From: JAKALX01 sp964508715
Lineage (GTDB): Bacteria > Chloroflexota > Dehalococcoidia > Tepidiformales > Tepidiformaceae
NCBI GenBank assembly: GCA_964508715.1
Contig: CAZDUX010000001.1
Coordinates: 310,001-374,000 of the forward strand
Length of the DNA: 64,000 nucleotides
Direction of reading: 5' to 3'
In this document: piece by piece, positions 35,077-44,700 of the stretch
Layout of the letters: every line of letters begins with the position of its first letter
How positions within the stretch are numbered: position 1 is the first letter of the stretch
Notes under the pieces: model-generated
Told to the model about the DNA's origin: nothing
Seen by the model: the letters and a program-made list of their open reading frames with translations, nothing else
Databases searched by the model: none
Made by a program: the position numbers and the translations under genes

Positions 35077-35118
35077 TCAGGTAAGAAGGAGGACGCCAAA
35101 CGTTGACATCCCGTGCAT
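35077..35118 (-). CDS. leuA leader peptide with three consecutive Leu codons
   Basis: The short ORF reads MHGMSTFGVLLLT then TGA, 13 residues, with consecutive codons CTC CTT CTT just before the end. GGGGCG lies 5 bases before the ATG. A perfect hairpin starts one base after the stop and a T-tailed terminator lies 30 bases further on, ahead of leuA. This is the classical design in which leucine starvation stalls the ribosome and lets transcription continue. An inner ATG at 35109 could also start it. Confidence 0.7.
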   Translation of the reverse strand: MHGMSTFGVLLLT

Positions 35119-35248
35119 GTTACGCCCCACCGGCCGCTTACGTCACGCCGAACCATCCCCCATTCGCTCGCGGTATTCCCCTTACAGGCACACTCCTGTG
35201 ATACATCTGCAACATCTGGCCTGCCCGAATGGCGGTAGCCTCACCTCG

Positions 35249-35398
35249 ATGTGGAACCTGCGACGTTGGTGGCGCACGGCGAAATGCCGGGCCGGAATCC
35301 ACTGTCCCCACCCCGAGGTCGTGATGTTTGGCGAAGACTCCGGAGATCCAGGACCTGGTCGCTGTTGCATCTGCGGCCGTGCTGGTCCTTCCAGGTAG
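35249..35398 (+). CDS. small Cys/His-containing hypothetical protein
   Basis: This 49-residue ORF opens MWNLRRWWR and has cysteines in a pattern KCRAGIHCPH and GRCCICGRAG, suggestive of a small zinc-binding module. Many Chloroflexota genomes carry short proteins with a similar RC-x-x-GxH-x-C ... CxxCG layout; I know no function. A hairpin terminator starts 4 bases after the stop, which supports expression. The ribosome-binding site is weak. Confidence 0.4.
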   Translation: MWNLRRWWRTAKCRAGIHCPHPEVVMFGEDSGDPGPGRCCICGRAGPSR

Positions 35399-35402
35399 AC
35401 GA

Positions 35403-35432
35403 AACGGGCCTGGAGGACGCTCCCGGCCCGTT
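35403..35432. terminator. hairpin between convergent genes
   Basis: AACGGGCC (35403-35410) pairs with GGCCCGTT (35425-35432), and an inner GGAG/CTCC stem extends the hairpin. It can terminate the small plus-strand ORF and the minus-strand IPT gene. Confidence 0.65.
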
Positions 35433-35465
35433 CGGTGCAGGCAATGCTCGCCGCTACTCAGCAGA

Positions 35466-37274
35466 TCATGTCGTCTGGGTGATGGTCCAGCTCAGCGAGC
35501 CCGGTGCGCTGATGGCCAACCAGTAAACGCCACCGTGGTGGAACGTGGTGATGTCCACCGCTCCCGGTATCCCGACTCCCGATGGGAACCAGCCCTTGAA
35601 CGTCTGGGTCGCCGGGTCGAAATACCACACCGCGGTCACGGACGAAAGAACATTGTTCGTCCCTGAAGCCGAGCCCGTCAGCGCAGTCTGGATTGACATC
35701 CCTTCGGCACCCTTCCATTCGATCGGTGTCCAGCGGAAATAGAGCGTGTATGTGAACGTGGTTGTGGTTCCCTGGTTCGTGAACAGATCCCCGGAACTCG
35801 TCGCACTCGTACCCGCCGAGTTGACCACGCGGATATCGACCTGGCCCACCACGGCCCCAGTCGGCACCGTTGCCCGGACCTGGGTGTCGCTCAGGACAGT
35901 GAAGGTGGCCGAGACGCCGCCAAACGTCACGCCCGTCGCGCCGGTGAAGCCGCTTCCCCCAATGATGACCAGGTCTCCAGGTTTGCCAGTATTGGGCGAG
36001 ACACTGGACACCACTGGCAGGATGGAACCGGTGTAGAGGTAGTTGTCGGCTGCTGTGTCGACCGACGTACCGTAGATGGTTGTGACGATCACGCTCACCG
36101 AGCCCGCGATGTGCGGTGGAGCGATGACCGTCAGTGAGTTCGGGTCCGAGGCATCGAACACCGTCGCAGCGACACCTCCGAAAGTCACTGATGTCACATT
36201 GGTGAACCCGCTCCCGAGGATCGTGACATAGTTGAGGCCGGAACTCGGACCGGTGTTCGGATAGAGACCCGTGACGACAGGCCCGGAGCCCAACCCATAG
36301 GTGAACGCGAACGGCAGCGTTGTGGAGCCGCCGAGGCCGTTGAATGTCACGTTATAGGGCCCCCCGAAACCAGCCGGGGTCACACACGTCGCGGTCGTAC
36401 CGTAACCCGCTATGCCCGTGCACGGCACGCTGCCGATCGTGATCGATACGGGGTTATAGAGGTTCGTGCCGTAGAGCGTTACGACTGTCCCGCCGAATAC
36501 TGGCCCGGTCGCGGGCGAGATGAAGTTGATCGTCGGAGTGCTGAAGCCGCTGTAGTTGAACTGGTCGGCTGCCGAGGTCGCACTCGTGAGCAGGCCGTTC
36601 GTCACCGTGACATGCACGATGCCCACGCCGGGAGGTACGACGGCAGTGATGGAGTTCGCGTTGTTCACCGTGCAAGACGTCACGGCGGTGAGCCCGAACT
36701 TGACGCCGCCGGGGCAGATAACGCCGCCGAACCCGGTCCCGGTGATCATCACGAGTGAACCCGACGTGCCGAATGTCGGGCTGACTGCCGTGACGGTTGG
36801 CGCACTGGCGCCGTTGTCGAGGATGGTGACGGTAGCAACGGCGGTTGCCGTGTCACCGGCCGGCACATCGAGCGACATGGTGACATTGAGCGAGTGGGGG
36901 GCACTGCTCGAATTGACCATGGTCGTGAGGTTGTACGTTTGTGTGGTGATGCCACTGGTGAATGGGATGATCACCGGATTTGTGACGACACTGTAGTCAA
37001 CACCGGAAGTGGCCGGGCTCAATCCGATACCCCCGAAGGTCAGTTTGAGGTTCTGGTCCTGACAGGACCCACTCGTTCGGTTGACGGTGATGCCGATCAA
37101 CGAGCCCTCTACGCCCGATGGGGTGGAGTTGGCGAAGCTATACGTACAGCCGGGAACAGCGAACGCTGGCGCCGCCCCGCCCTGTATCAACGCGACGGCA
37201 GCGGCAATGCTGATGGCAGCCGCGATTGTGGCAGCCCTCAGAAGAGCCTGGAAGTGATAGGTGATGGCGTTCAT
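35466..37274 (-). CDS. secreted protein with Calx-beta-like region and four IPT/TIG domains
   Basis: This 602-residue exported protein has a signal peptide at about 1-38 (AAAISIAAAVALIQGG, cleavage near AFA-VPG). A beta-rich region with VEGSLIGITVNRTSGSC follows. Four IPT/TIG repeats each start with the pattern P-x-V-x-x-x-x-P-x-x-G and a GTGF or GSGF turn. The last 100 residues form a Trp/Thr-rich module of unknown type. IPT/TIG domains are immunoglobulin-like and common in cell-surface proteins. The ATG at 37274 follows GGAGAGG. It lies downstream of the molybdoenzyme operon after a 254-base gap in which I see nothing else. Confidence 0.85.
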   Translation of the reverse strand: MNAITYHFQALLRAATIAAAISIAAAVALIQGGAAPAFAVPGCTYSFANSTPSGVEGSLIGITVNRTSGSCQDQNLKLTFGGIGLSPATSGVDYSVVTNPVIIPFTSGITTQTYNLTTMVNSSSAPHSLNVTMSLDVPAGDTATAVATVTILDNGASAPTVTAVSPTFGTSGSLVMITGTGFGGVICPGGVKFGLTAVTSCTVNNANSITAVVPPGVGIVHVTVTNGLLTSATSAADQFNYSGFSTPTINFISPATGPVFGGTVVTLYGTNLYNPVSITIGSVPCTGIAGYGTTATCVTPAGFGGPYNVTFNGLGGSTTLPFAFTYGLGSGPVVTGLYPNTGPSSGLNYVTILGSGFTNVTSVTFGGVAATVFDASDPNSLTVIAPPHIAGSVSVIVTTIYGTSVDTAADNYLYTGSILPVVSSVSPNTGKPGDLVIIGGSGFTGATGVTFGGVSATFTVLSDTQVRATVPTGAVVGQVDIRVVNSAGTSATSSGDLFTNQGTTTTFTYTLYFRWTPIEWKGAEGMSIQTALTGSASGTNNVLSSVTAVWYFDPATQTFKGWFPSGVGIPGAVDITTFHHGGVYWLAISAPGSLSWTITQTT

Positions 37275-37528
37275 CGCAGTACCTCTCCACTCTCTATTCG
37301 TCTCCGGCGCCCTGCAGTACTGACGAATTTCCCGGTGAAAAGTTGCGGCGCCGCCGACGTAGCGAGTAAGAGTGGCCCGCCCCATCGCTGCATGTGCTGC
37401 CAGAGTGTGACAGAAATGATCCGCATTTGGAATAACGAACTATCCCTATACGGACGGCAGATCTACCAACCCCATGCATCGCTCCACCGGCACGAGGTTA
37501 TGAGGTTCGACCTCCCACGCTCGCGCCG

Positions 37529-38470
37529 TTAGATCGTCGTTTGCGCCGGTTCCTCCTGGCGTGCGTTGGCCGACAACATCATCGCTGCGAGCCCAATCAC
37601 CGCGAGGCCCGACTGATAGGTACTGTGCAAACCGAGACCGCCGAGAACGACCAGCACCAATGCCGATGCAGCGAGCCAGCGCCGTTCACGCACGAGCCCC
37701 GAAACGGTTGCTGTGATCAAACCAACCGCCACCGCATAGACAATCGCGGGCAGAGTCCCCGTCATTCCCTGGTTCCAGAGCAAGAGGATCTTGGCTGTCG
37801 ACGCACCGCCGATCAGCACGACTGCTGTGACCACGGCAACGACTATCCCGAGCTGCGAACTGCGCCTTTCACGGCCTGCCCGAAACGCGAAAAAGATGCA
37901 CACAGCCGCAGCTACGGCGACCACTTCCGAAGCCCAGAGGAGACTCCGTCCGTCGAGTTGAGGAAAACCTGCCTGGGCTGCTGCCTGGCCAACTGCATCC
38001 GCGGACGCGAGGGCAAATGCAGCGAGATAGACACCCATCGCGAGCCCTGTACGCCGATCGATGAACGTGAGGGCGAGGACAATGAGTCCCAGTGAGACGG
38101 TTACGAGTGCAGGGGGAAGCAGGTCGCCCAGGATCCCCGCCCGTGTCGCGAACGCGGTCATCGCGAACACACCGACACCGGCAGCAGCAACCAGGCCTGC
38201 TCGCCCACAGCGCCCCCCGAGCGCAAGGGCGGCAAGTGGCAGGCAACCACCAACCAGGACCGCTGCCACGTAGTAATCGAAACGGCCAGCGAGGGTGAGC
38301 ACCCGGTACGGAGTCGCCATCTCCTCCATACCGGGTATGTGAATGGCGGTCCTGGTGAACGAACGCAGGATGATGAGTTCAATCACCGCCGCGGCAGCGA
38401 GCCAGGCTGCCGCCGCAGCGAAGAGCCCTGCCGCATCCTGCGAACGCGAGGTAGCGGCACGTGCGGTCAT
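37529..38470 (-). CDS. polytopic membrane protein, last gene of the molybdoenzyme operon
   Basis: This 313-residue protein has about eight membrane helices and little polar sequence outside them. No family is recognised. Its ATG overlaps the stop of the gamma-subunit gene by four bases (ATGA), and GGAGGCGAAG precedes it, so it belongs to the operon. Possible roles are quinone interaction, a haem/electron relay or an assembly factor; none is shown by a motif. A His-containing segment TAIHIPGMEE lies outside the first helix. Confidence 0.75.
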   Translation of the reverse strand: MTARAATSRSQDAAGLFAAAAAWLAAAAVIELIILRSFTRTAIHIPGMEEMATPYRVLTLAGRFDYYVAAVLVGGCLPLAALALGGRCGRAGLVAAAGVGVFAMTAFATRAGILGDLLPPALVTVSLGLIVLALTFIDRRTGLAMGVYLAAFALASADAVGQAAAQAGFPQLDGRSLLWASEVVAVAAAVCIFFAFRAGRERRSSQLGIVVAVVTAVVLIGGASTAKILLLWNQGMTGTLPAIVYAVAVGLITATVSGLVRERRWLAASALVLVVLGGLGLHSTYQSGLAVIGLAAMMLSANARQEEPAQTTI

Positions 38471-39447
38471 GACCGCTTCGCCTCCTTGTACCCGTAGACT
38501 CCGAGCCCGACACCCACGCCAACGAATCCGACGAACAGCGCGGCAACGAGTACCCACGCCAGCGGGTTCGATTCATCGCCCACGATTTCGGTGCCCGAGA
38601 GGGAGAGACGGACGAACTGCGAGACCGACTTCCGGCCGTTACGGTCACCCTCGCTACCGTTCCAGACAGCGAAGGCCATGTCGGTTGCGGCACCCTTGGT
38701 GAATCCGGCGTTGTTGACGTCGCCGCTTGTCAGGGTGCGCTCGAAGACGACTGCCCAGTTCTTACCGTCGTGTACTCCGTTACCGGAGACGTCCTGCGTG
38801 TTCGCCTTCGAGAGCGTCCCGAAAGCGTGCGAGACGAGCGTCTGCACCGGGCCCGCAGCCGTGTCAGCATACGGGTTGCCGGCTGCTCGTGCGGTGTAGA
38901 AGAGGGTGTCCTTCGATGGGTACCCATCAACCAGGGCTCCAACGTAAAGGTCCGCGGGGTCTTTCACCCCGGTCTGTGAGTCGGCACGCCACTGCCAGAT
39001 GTTCACACCGGCATTCAACTGGCCCATGCAGAGTGCCGGGACAGCACCAGCCGACGCCTGAGAGGGGAACTCGATGGCGACGGCATCCGAGAAGTCCTGG
39101 ACGCGAGCTGTAATGTCGTCCTTCGTCGCGTCAGCCCACTCGACACGGAGGTAGATCTTGTCCTGGTAGTGGATCGCCTTTGCATTGATGGTTGGGATAC
39201 TGCCACCGCCGGCTGCGTACGACGCTGCCTGCGCGGTAAGTGGCACCTGGATCTGCGCAGCATTCGCCCAGACACCGCTCGATGGGTCGAGGCCCGGGTC
39301 TTGATTACTGCCGAAGGCAGTGAGTGTCATGGTCTGCGAAGCGGCCGGGTTGACACCCGTGAACTGCAACAGGCCGGCCACACCCAGGACGATACTCGCG
39401 AGCCCCAGAGCCCGGCCGTGTTTGCGAACGAAATCACGAATCCTCAT
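38467..39447 (-). CDS. membrane-anchored haem-type gamma subunit (EbdC/SerC/DdhC-like) of a type II DMSO reductase-family enzyme
   Basis: This 326-residue protein has an N-terminal signal helix (about 13-38). A beta-rich domain carries KIYLRVEWAD, a Met-containing ALCMGQ followed by NIWQWRAD, and GKNWAVVFERTL, the pattern of the ethylbenzene dehydrogenase-like haem b domain. A C-terminal helix (about 300-320) ends in YKEAKRS. Soluble EbdC-type subunits are nearer 210-230 residues, so the anchor is an addition like that of membrane-bound nitrite oxidoreductase subunits. The ATG at 39447 follows GAGGTGATTCAG. It should pass electrons between the beta subunit and the membrane or a cytochrome. 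Confidence 0.82.
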   Translation of the reverse strand: MRIRDFVRKHGRALGLASIVLGVAGLLQFTGVNPAASQTMTLTAFGSNQDPGLDPSSGVWANAAQIQVPLTAQAASYAAGGGSIPTINAKAIHYQDKIYLRVEWADATKDDITARVQDFSDAVAIEFPSQASAGAVPALCMGQLNAGVNIWQWRADSQTGVKDPADLYVGALVDGYPSKDTLFYTARAAGNPYADTAAGPVQTLVSHAFGTLSKANTQDVSGNGVHDGKNWAVVFERTLTSGDVNNAGFTKGAATDMAFAVWNGSEGDRNGRKSVSQFVRLSLSGTEIVGDESNPLAWVLVAALFVGFVGVGVGLGVYGYKEAKRS

Positions 39448-39452
39448 CTGAA

Positions 39453-40232
39453 TCACCTCGAGAGCACCGGGATATCGTCCGGGGCGATGAGCTGGGGCTC
39501 TGTCGCCTCGGATTCGATGTCGTCGCTCATGTCGTCGTTTGCGGTCCCGGGCGGGTCCCAGGTCATCTGCGGTTCCTCCGCATAGGCAATGGGGCCAGCG
39601 TCGAGGAATGCAATATCGGCCTCGATCCAATCGGTGAGGGCCTCACCGGCGAGAAAGTAGAACGGCGTGCTCATCGCCCGGGCGGTGATGCGCCGGCCAA
39701 GGGCACTGCCCCATCGCCCAAGGTGTTCGCGGATGAACATCCGCTGGGCACGGCGCACCTGGGCCACACGGGGTGCACCCATGTGCTCGGTCGCGTGGTT
39801 CTGCTTCCTGCAGAGATAGCCCATGAATGCCAGCTCGACGGAGATGTCATCGGGCCGGAACCCTGGCTGTGCCGGGTCGACCCCGAATGCCCGGTAGAAC
39901 CCTGCGATATCGGCCATGCGCGCGGTTTGCTGGCTCGGGTCGGTCGAGAGATAGGCCGTCTCGAACGTCGGGCAGTCGGGCGACGAGCTCAAGGTGAAGA
40001 GGCGGATATGCTCCGCCTCGAGCTGCTGCCGTTCCGCCGTCAGCACACGATTGACGAGATCCTCGAGCGGTGTGCCGGCAAACGACGGTGCAGCCGCCGT
40101 TGCAACCTGCTTCATCCCCTCGAAACTCTGCTGGTCGGGGTAGGCCATGGCATGGGCCAACAGGTCATACGCCATGGCACGCCGGAGCGTCACCGCACTC
40201 GATTCGGCAGTTGTTGACGTTGACTTCGCCAT
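39453..40232 (-). CDS. TorD/DmsD-family molybdoenzyme maturation chaperone
   Basis: This 259-residue, all-helical protein has the family's central E-x-x-R-LF-x-L-S-SS-P-x-CP-x-x-E-x-AYL segment. Next come the FYRAFG turn and the RPDD-x-S-VELAFMGYL core helix, which recognise the twin-arginine signal peptide of the catalytic subunit and guard cofactor insertion. The ATG at 40232 follows GGAGGAGACG. It sits between the beta and gamma genes, its usual context in type II DMSO-reductase operons. The C-terminal 45 residues are acidic and poorly conserved. Confidence 0.88.
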   Translation of the reverse strand: MAKSTSTTAESSAVTLRRAMAYDLLAHAMAYPDQQSFEGMKQVATAAAPSFAGTPLEDLVNRVLTAERQQLEAEHIRLFTLSSSPDCPTFETAYLSTDPSQQTARMADIAGFYRAFGVDPAQPGFRPDDISVELAFMGYLCRKQNHATEHMGAPRVAQVRRAQRMFIREHLGRWGSALGRRITARAMSTPFYFLAGEALTDWIEADIAFLDAGPIAYAEEPQMTWDPPGTANDDMSDDIESEATEPQLIAPDDIPVLSR

Positions 40233-40244
40233 CGTCTCCTCCAC

Positions 40245-41483
40245 CTAAATCGTGTTCATGGTGACCTGGGCCGGGCGCTCGATGAGCGGCTCATCCACGT
40301 GCACGCGGACGATCTCCTTCCCATTGCTGTCGTAGCCGATCACCGTGTCGTTGTAGATCTCGCGCTTCACCCCGGCGACCGTGATCTCACTGGTCTTTGG
40401 CCCCGGTTCTACCTTGTAGGAGAAGATGATCTCCTGCGTGGCACGGAAGAGCTGCAGAACAGCGAGCAGTTCGCGGCTGGGGTTGGTGTACTTCGCGATC
40501 GCGTCATCGACACCCGGGCCAAACATCTGGCGGAGGTAGTCGCGTGGGACCCAGCGTGGCGGAATGTAGTAGATATTCGGCTGGGTGCCGAACTGCGGGT
40601 AGAGCGGTAACGCAACCTTCTCGACCTGCACCAGGTAGTACAGGGGATTCTGGCGATCTTCGATCCACTGGCCGTCAGCACCCGCCTGGATGAGCCCCTG
40701 CAGCCGGATCTTGCCGATGCAGCCGGCCATGCAGCGCGTTTCCATCGGGAGCCCGTTCGTCAGCGGGTCGGAACCTTCGACACGGGGATAGCAGCCGATG
40801 CACTTCTCCGATGTCCGCGTACTCGGCCGGTACATCGACTTCTTGTATGGGCACGCCTCGACGCACTTGCGGTAGCCGCGGCACCGGCCTTCGTCGATGA
40901 GGACGATGCCGTCTTCCTCGCGCTTGTAGATGGCATTTCGTGGGCAGGCAGCGAGGCAGGCCGGATAGGTGCAGTGGTTGCAAAGCCGCTGGAGGTAAAA
41001 GAACCAGCCCGAATGCTCCGGGAGTTCGACGCCCTGCTTCGGGTAGTTGGTCGCGGTGTCTTCGAAGATGTTCGGTGCTTTCCAGTCCTCTTCGGGAGGA
41101 ATGTAGCCCGTGACCATGTTGTTGATCTGGTCGGCCGTCTCGAAGATCGTCTTCCCTTCGAACGTCCCGTAGGGGGCCGTCCTGGGGTCTTTCTGGGTGG
41201 CATTCCAAACCTGCCCGCCGGGATTGGCCTTCTCCTGCATCTCGAGGATGTTTACATCCCAGTGCTGCGGGTAGCCGCCATACGGCTTGGTTTCGACGTT
41301 GTTCCACCACATCAACTCCTGGCCGGGTGAGAACGTCCAGGTCGACTTGCAGGCCATGGTGCACGTCTGGCAGGCGATACACCGGTTGATGTTGAAGACG
41401 GCGGCAAATTGACGCTTGGCCGGCCCGCCCGCAAAGCGGTAGTCCATCTCCCGCCCGAGATGCCAGTTGTAAACCTTGGGCAT
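40245..41483 (-). CDS. iron-sulphur beta subunit, NarH/EbdB/SerB family
   Basis: This 412-residue electron-transfer subunit has four cysteine groups: CIACQTCTMACKSTW, CNHCTYPACLAACP, CRGYRKCVEACP and CIGCYPR with a later CMAGC. In the third group Tyr replaces the second cysteine, as Trp does in NarH, pointing to one [3Fe-4S] and three [4Fe-4S] clusters. The long spacer between groups one and two is typical of the type II branch. Its ATG overlaps the stop of the 89-aa gene by one base (TAATG). It lacks a signal peptide and would be exported with the alpha subunit. Confidence 0.93.
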   Translation of the reverse strand: MPKVYNWHLGREMDYRFAGGPAKRQFAAVFNINRCIACQTCTMACKSTWTFSPGQELMWWNNVETKPYGGYPQHWDVNILEMQEKANPGGQVWNATQKDPRTAPYGTFEGKTIFETADQINNMVTGYIPPEEDWKAPNIFEDTATNYPKQGVELPEHSGWFFYLQRLCNHCTYPACLAACPRNAIYKREEDGIVLIDEGRCRGYRKCVEACPYKKSMYRPSTRTSEKCIGCYPRVEGSDPLTNGLPMETRCMAGCIGKIRLQGLIQAGADGQWIEDRQNPLYYLVQVEKVALPLYPQFGTQPNIYYIPPRWVPRDYLRQMFGPGVDDAIAKYTNPSRELLAVLQLFRATQEIIFSYKVEPGPKTSEITVAGVKREIYNDTVIGYDSNGKEIVRVHVDEPLIERPAQVTMNTI

Positions 41484-41752
41484 TACGCCACCTCCGAACG
41501 GGCAGACCCGTACACGTCGTCGAGAATGGCCTCCACGAACGCCTCGCCCCGGTTCTGGAGAATGGCGTGCGTGCCGGCGAAGTACTTTGACCGGAAGAGC
41601 ATGAGTACCCGCTCACGGGGCATCCCCATCAGGGCATACTCCTCGATGAATGTGCGTGCCATGACTTCGTCGGGGTCGACACCGGGCGGGTAAGGGATGC
41701 GCACAGCAACGAACTCATACGGGTCGTCGGCCTCGAACTGCTTCTCAGCCAT
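41483..41752 (-). CDS. 89-aa protein of unknown function between alpha and beta subunit genes
   Basis: This acidic 89-residue protein starts MAEKQFEADDPYEF, has a VRIPYPPGVDPDEV stretch and three likely helices, and contains no cysteine. Its ATG lies 2 bases after the alpha stop and its stop overlaps the beta start by one base, so it is translated with both. I do not recognise a family. Possible roles are an extra small subunit, a chaperone or an alpha-beta assembly factor; this is inference from position only. Confidence 0.75.
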   Translation of the reverse strand: MAEKQFEADDPYEFVAVRIPYPPGVDPDEVMARTFIEEYALMGMPRERVLMLFRSKYFAGTHAILQNRGEAFVEAILDDVYGSARSEVA

Positions 41753-41754
41753 CG

Positions 41755-44700
41755 CTAGGCCCTCCTTACCGTGTTCAGGCCACCCTTGATGTAGCGCAGC
41801 ATCGCCTCACTCTCAGCCCCCGGTGCCATACCCGTGGTGCCGGGAGTCCAGTTGCCGTCTCCGGCCTTCGTGATTTTCACGAGCGTTTCCTTCGGCACGG
41901 TATTGATGCCGTGGTTATCTGCCTCACCTCCGAAGAGGAACGCCTGTGCAACCTTCGCCTTATGGAAGAGCGTGTCTGTCTGGTGCATCGGCATCGACCA
42001 GTCCTTCGTCACACTCTGGTGGGAGCCGTAACGGAAATTCGCCTGGTAGCCGGTATCGGCGCTGACAGCACGCCCGTCTGGCCGCGATTCGAGCGCTTTC
42101 ACAGTTCGCTCCGTCGCGATGAAGTTACCGTGCTTGGTCATCACCACGCCGCGAGGGTAGGCGGGGTTGTACTTCAGGCGGAGCATGCACCGGGCGACCT
42201 TGTAGCGCGGGTCATCCGCCTTCCAGCCGATGAACGGGCGGTCGGCAGGGTTCGCGTCTACCCAGACGAAGTCGCCATCCTTGAGTCCGAGCTCCTTCGC
42301 ATCCTCCGGGTTCATGTGGAGTTGCTGGTCGCCGACGCTCGGGAGCCGTTTGTCGGCTCGGTACGGGTCGGCGAAGTTACTCGCCCAGAGGACATTCCAG
42401 TCGGTTACCGCCCACGAGGAGTGAACCGTGTGGCGCGTCTTCGGTGTGAGGAAATAGAACTTGTAGCCCTGTTCCCAGAGCGGGTTCTTCGTCTTCTTCG
42501 TCTCAGCCCACGAGAGCTTCACGTTGCGTACGGTGCGCCGCTCGGGGTCCATATCGTCCCACGGGATCCCGTAGTCATTCGGACGGATGAGCGGGTTGGT
42601 GGAGACGATGACGTTTGGCAGATATGGCGTCGCCTCGGGGCCTTCGCGGTGGACGATGAAGTTCTCCCCGTATTCGATCGCCTCGGGGATGTCGCAATAG
42701 CTGTTCAGCCGGCCGGTATCCGTGTGGAACGGGTAGCTGTCGTGGATCTGCTCCCAGAACGGGATTCGCGGGTAGGTACGGAACTGGAGGAGCGACGAGC
42801 CGGGTTCGCCGAACTTCCCGGCCATGATGTCCTTGACGGTGTACCCACGGCAGGTCGCGCTCGAATCGAGGAGCCGCTGCATGTAGACCTCGGTGCGGCC
42901 TTCGAGTGCGAACTTCCAGTAATCAGTGAACGCCTTGTTACCCGTCTCCTTTGCCAGCGCCTGGCCGACACCAGCCATGATCGAGATGTCGTCCCTGGTG
43001 TCGTAGAGCGGCTCCATGCCGCCCTTCCAGATCTGGAGGAACGGGTTCTGGCACGAGGCGGTGACTTCAACCTGCTTCATCTCCATCCACGAGTTCGCCG
43101 GGAAGATGAAGTCCGAGTACTCGCAGGTGGCCGTCATCTCGATATCCTGCGTGACCACCATGTCGACCTTCGGCAGGACGTTGAAGATAACGCCGTAGGC
43201 CCATTTCGCGTTGTTGATGAGGTTGACGTTGGTCGTCCACTGTACCTTGGTGGGCGTGGGCATGTGCGTCTTGCCCGTGAACACCTTCCGCCCGGCTTTC
43301 GGCGTGTCGACGATGAGCGCCTGATCGCCGTGATCCCAGTAGGCGGGTTCCTCATCCTTTGTGTAGGCGTGTGCCTTGATGTTCTTGCCGTCGACGGTGT
43401 CATCAAGGGTAGGCTCGAACGGGTCTTCAGCGATCCAGCCCTTGAAACCGGGCCCCGATTGGGGGCTACCCTGGAAGAGGGCAGCCTTGTAGTTGCCGGC
43501 CCAGGAGTATGCGCCACCACCCGGGATGCCGATGTTGCCCGTGAGCATGAGTGGCAGGAACTCGGCACGGTTGTGCAGCGTCGCGTGGAACCAGTGGTTG
43601 ATCCCCTCGCCAACATGGACCGCAACCGGCTTGATCGTCGCGATATCATTCGCGAGCCGCTCCACGAGGTTCTTCGGAGCGCCGCTGATCTCCGAGACGG
43701 TGTCGAGGTCGTAGTCAGCGAGGTGGCGGCGGTACGCCTGCCAGAGCGTGAGGACTTCGATCTTCGATCCGTCCAGGCCGTTGACCGTGCCCGTGTACTC
43801 GAGGTCGGCGTCGTAACCCGTCCCGTCGTACCTGGTACCCACCTGGTCACGATTGATCGGCTTCAGTGACTTCGATTTGGCATCGTAAATCACATAGTCC
43901 TGGAGTTTCGCATATTGCTCTGCCGTGAGCCCCTGGGCCTTGAAGCTCACCCCGTCAGGCGAGAGTGATGGCTTGTAGCCGGCGATCACGTCGGCTGGGT
44001 TCAGGCGCTTGAGCGTGTCGGCCCGGAGCAACAGCGGGAAGTCGGTGAACCGCTTGACGAATGCGGCGTCATAGAGGTTGTGGTCCATGAGGTACTTGGT
44101 GATACCGAGGAAGATGGAGGTGTCACCAAGCCCGGGCCGGGTCGGAATCCAGTAGTCCGCCTTCGTTGCCGGAGGGCTGTATTCGGGCGTAATGGTCACG
44201 ATCTTGCCGCCCCGCTCCATCATCTCGATGAAGAAGTGGGCGTCGGCCATCTTGTTTTCGACGAGGTTTTTGCCCACGCCGATGTGCAGCTTGGCACTGC
44301 GCATGTCGTTGAAGTCGCAGTCGGCGTTCTGGAGACCGGTGACGAACGGTGTACCGGGCGCCTGGTCACCGTGCCAGGTGTAGTTCGACCAGTTCCGGCC
44401 GCCCTTGGCGTCTTCGTGCTTCACGTTGCGTACGAACACATCGAGCAGCGCCATGCTGTTCGAGTTGCGGTACATGCCGTACTTACCCATCACGCCGAGG
44501 AGTCCCATGCCGCCGCGGAACTTCATCGTCCGGGTACCGGCGCCCTCCATGGCCTCGACCATCTCGGGCTGATAGCCCTCGGCGAGCAGGATCTTCTTGC
44601 CTTCTTCGCCGGAGTAGCGCCTGGCGATGGCGATGAGCCCCTTCGCGGCGTAGGTGAAGGCCTCATCCCAGGACACCTTCACGAACGTATCCTGGCCGCG

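Noticed and set aside
34959..35118. T-box riboswitch in front of leuA
   Set aside because: No T-box sequence (AGGGTGG-x-ACCGCG) or specifier-loop structure was seen; the leader peptide explains the attenuator better.
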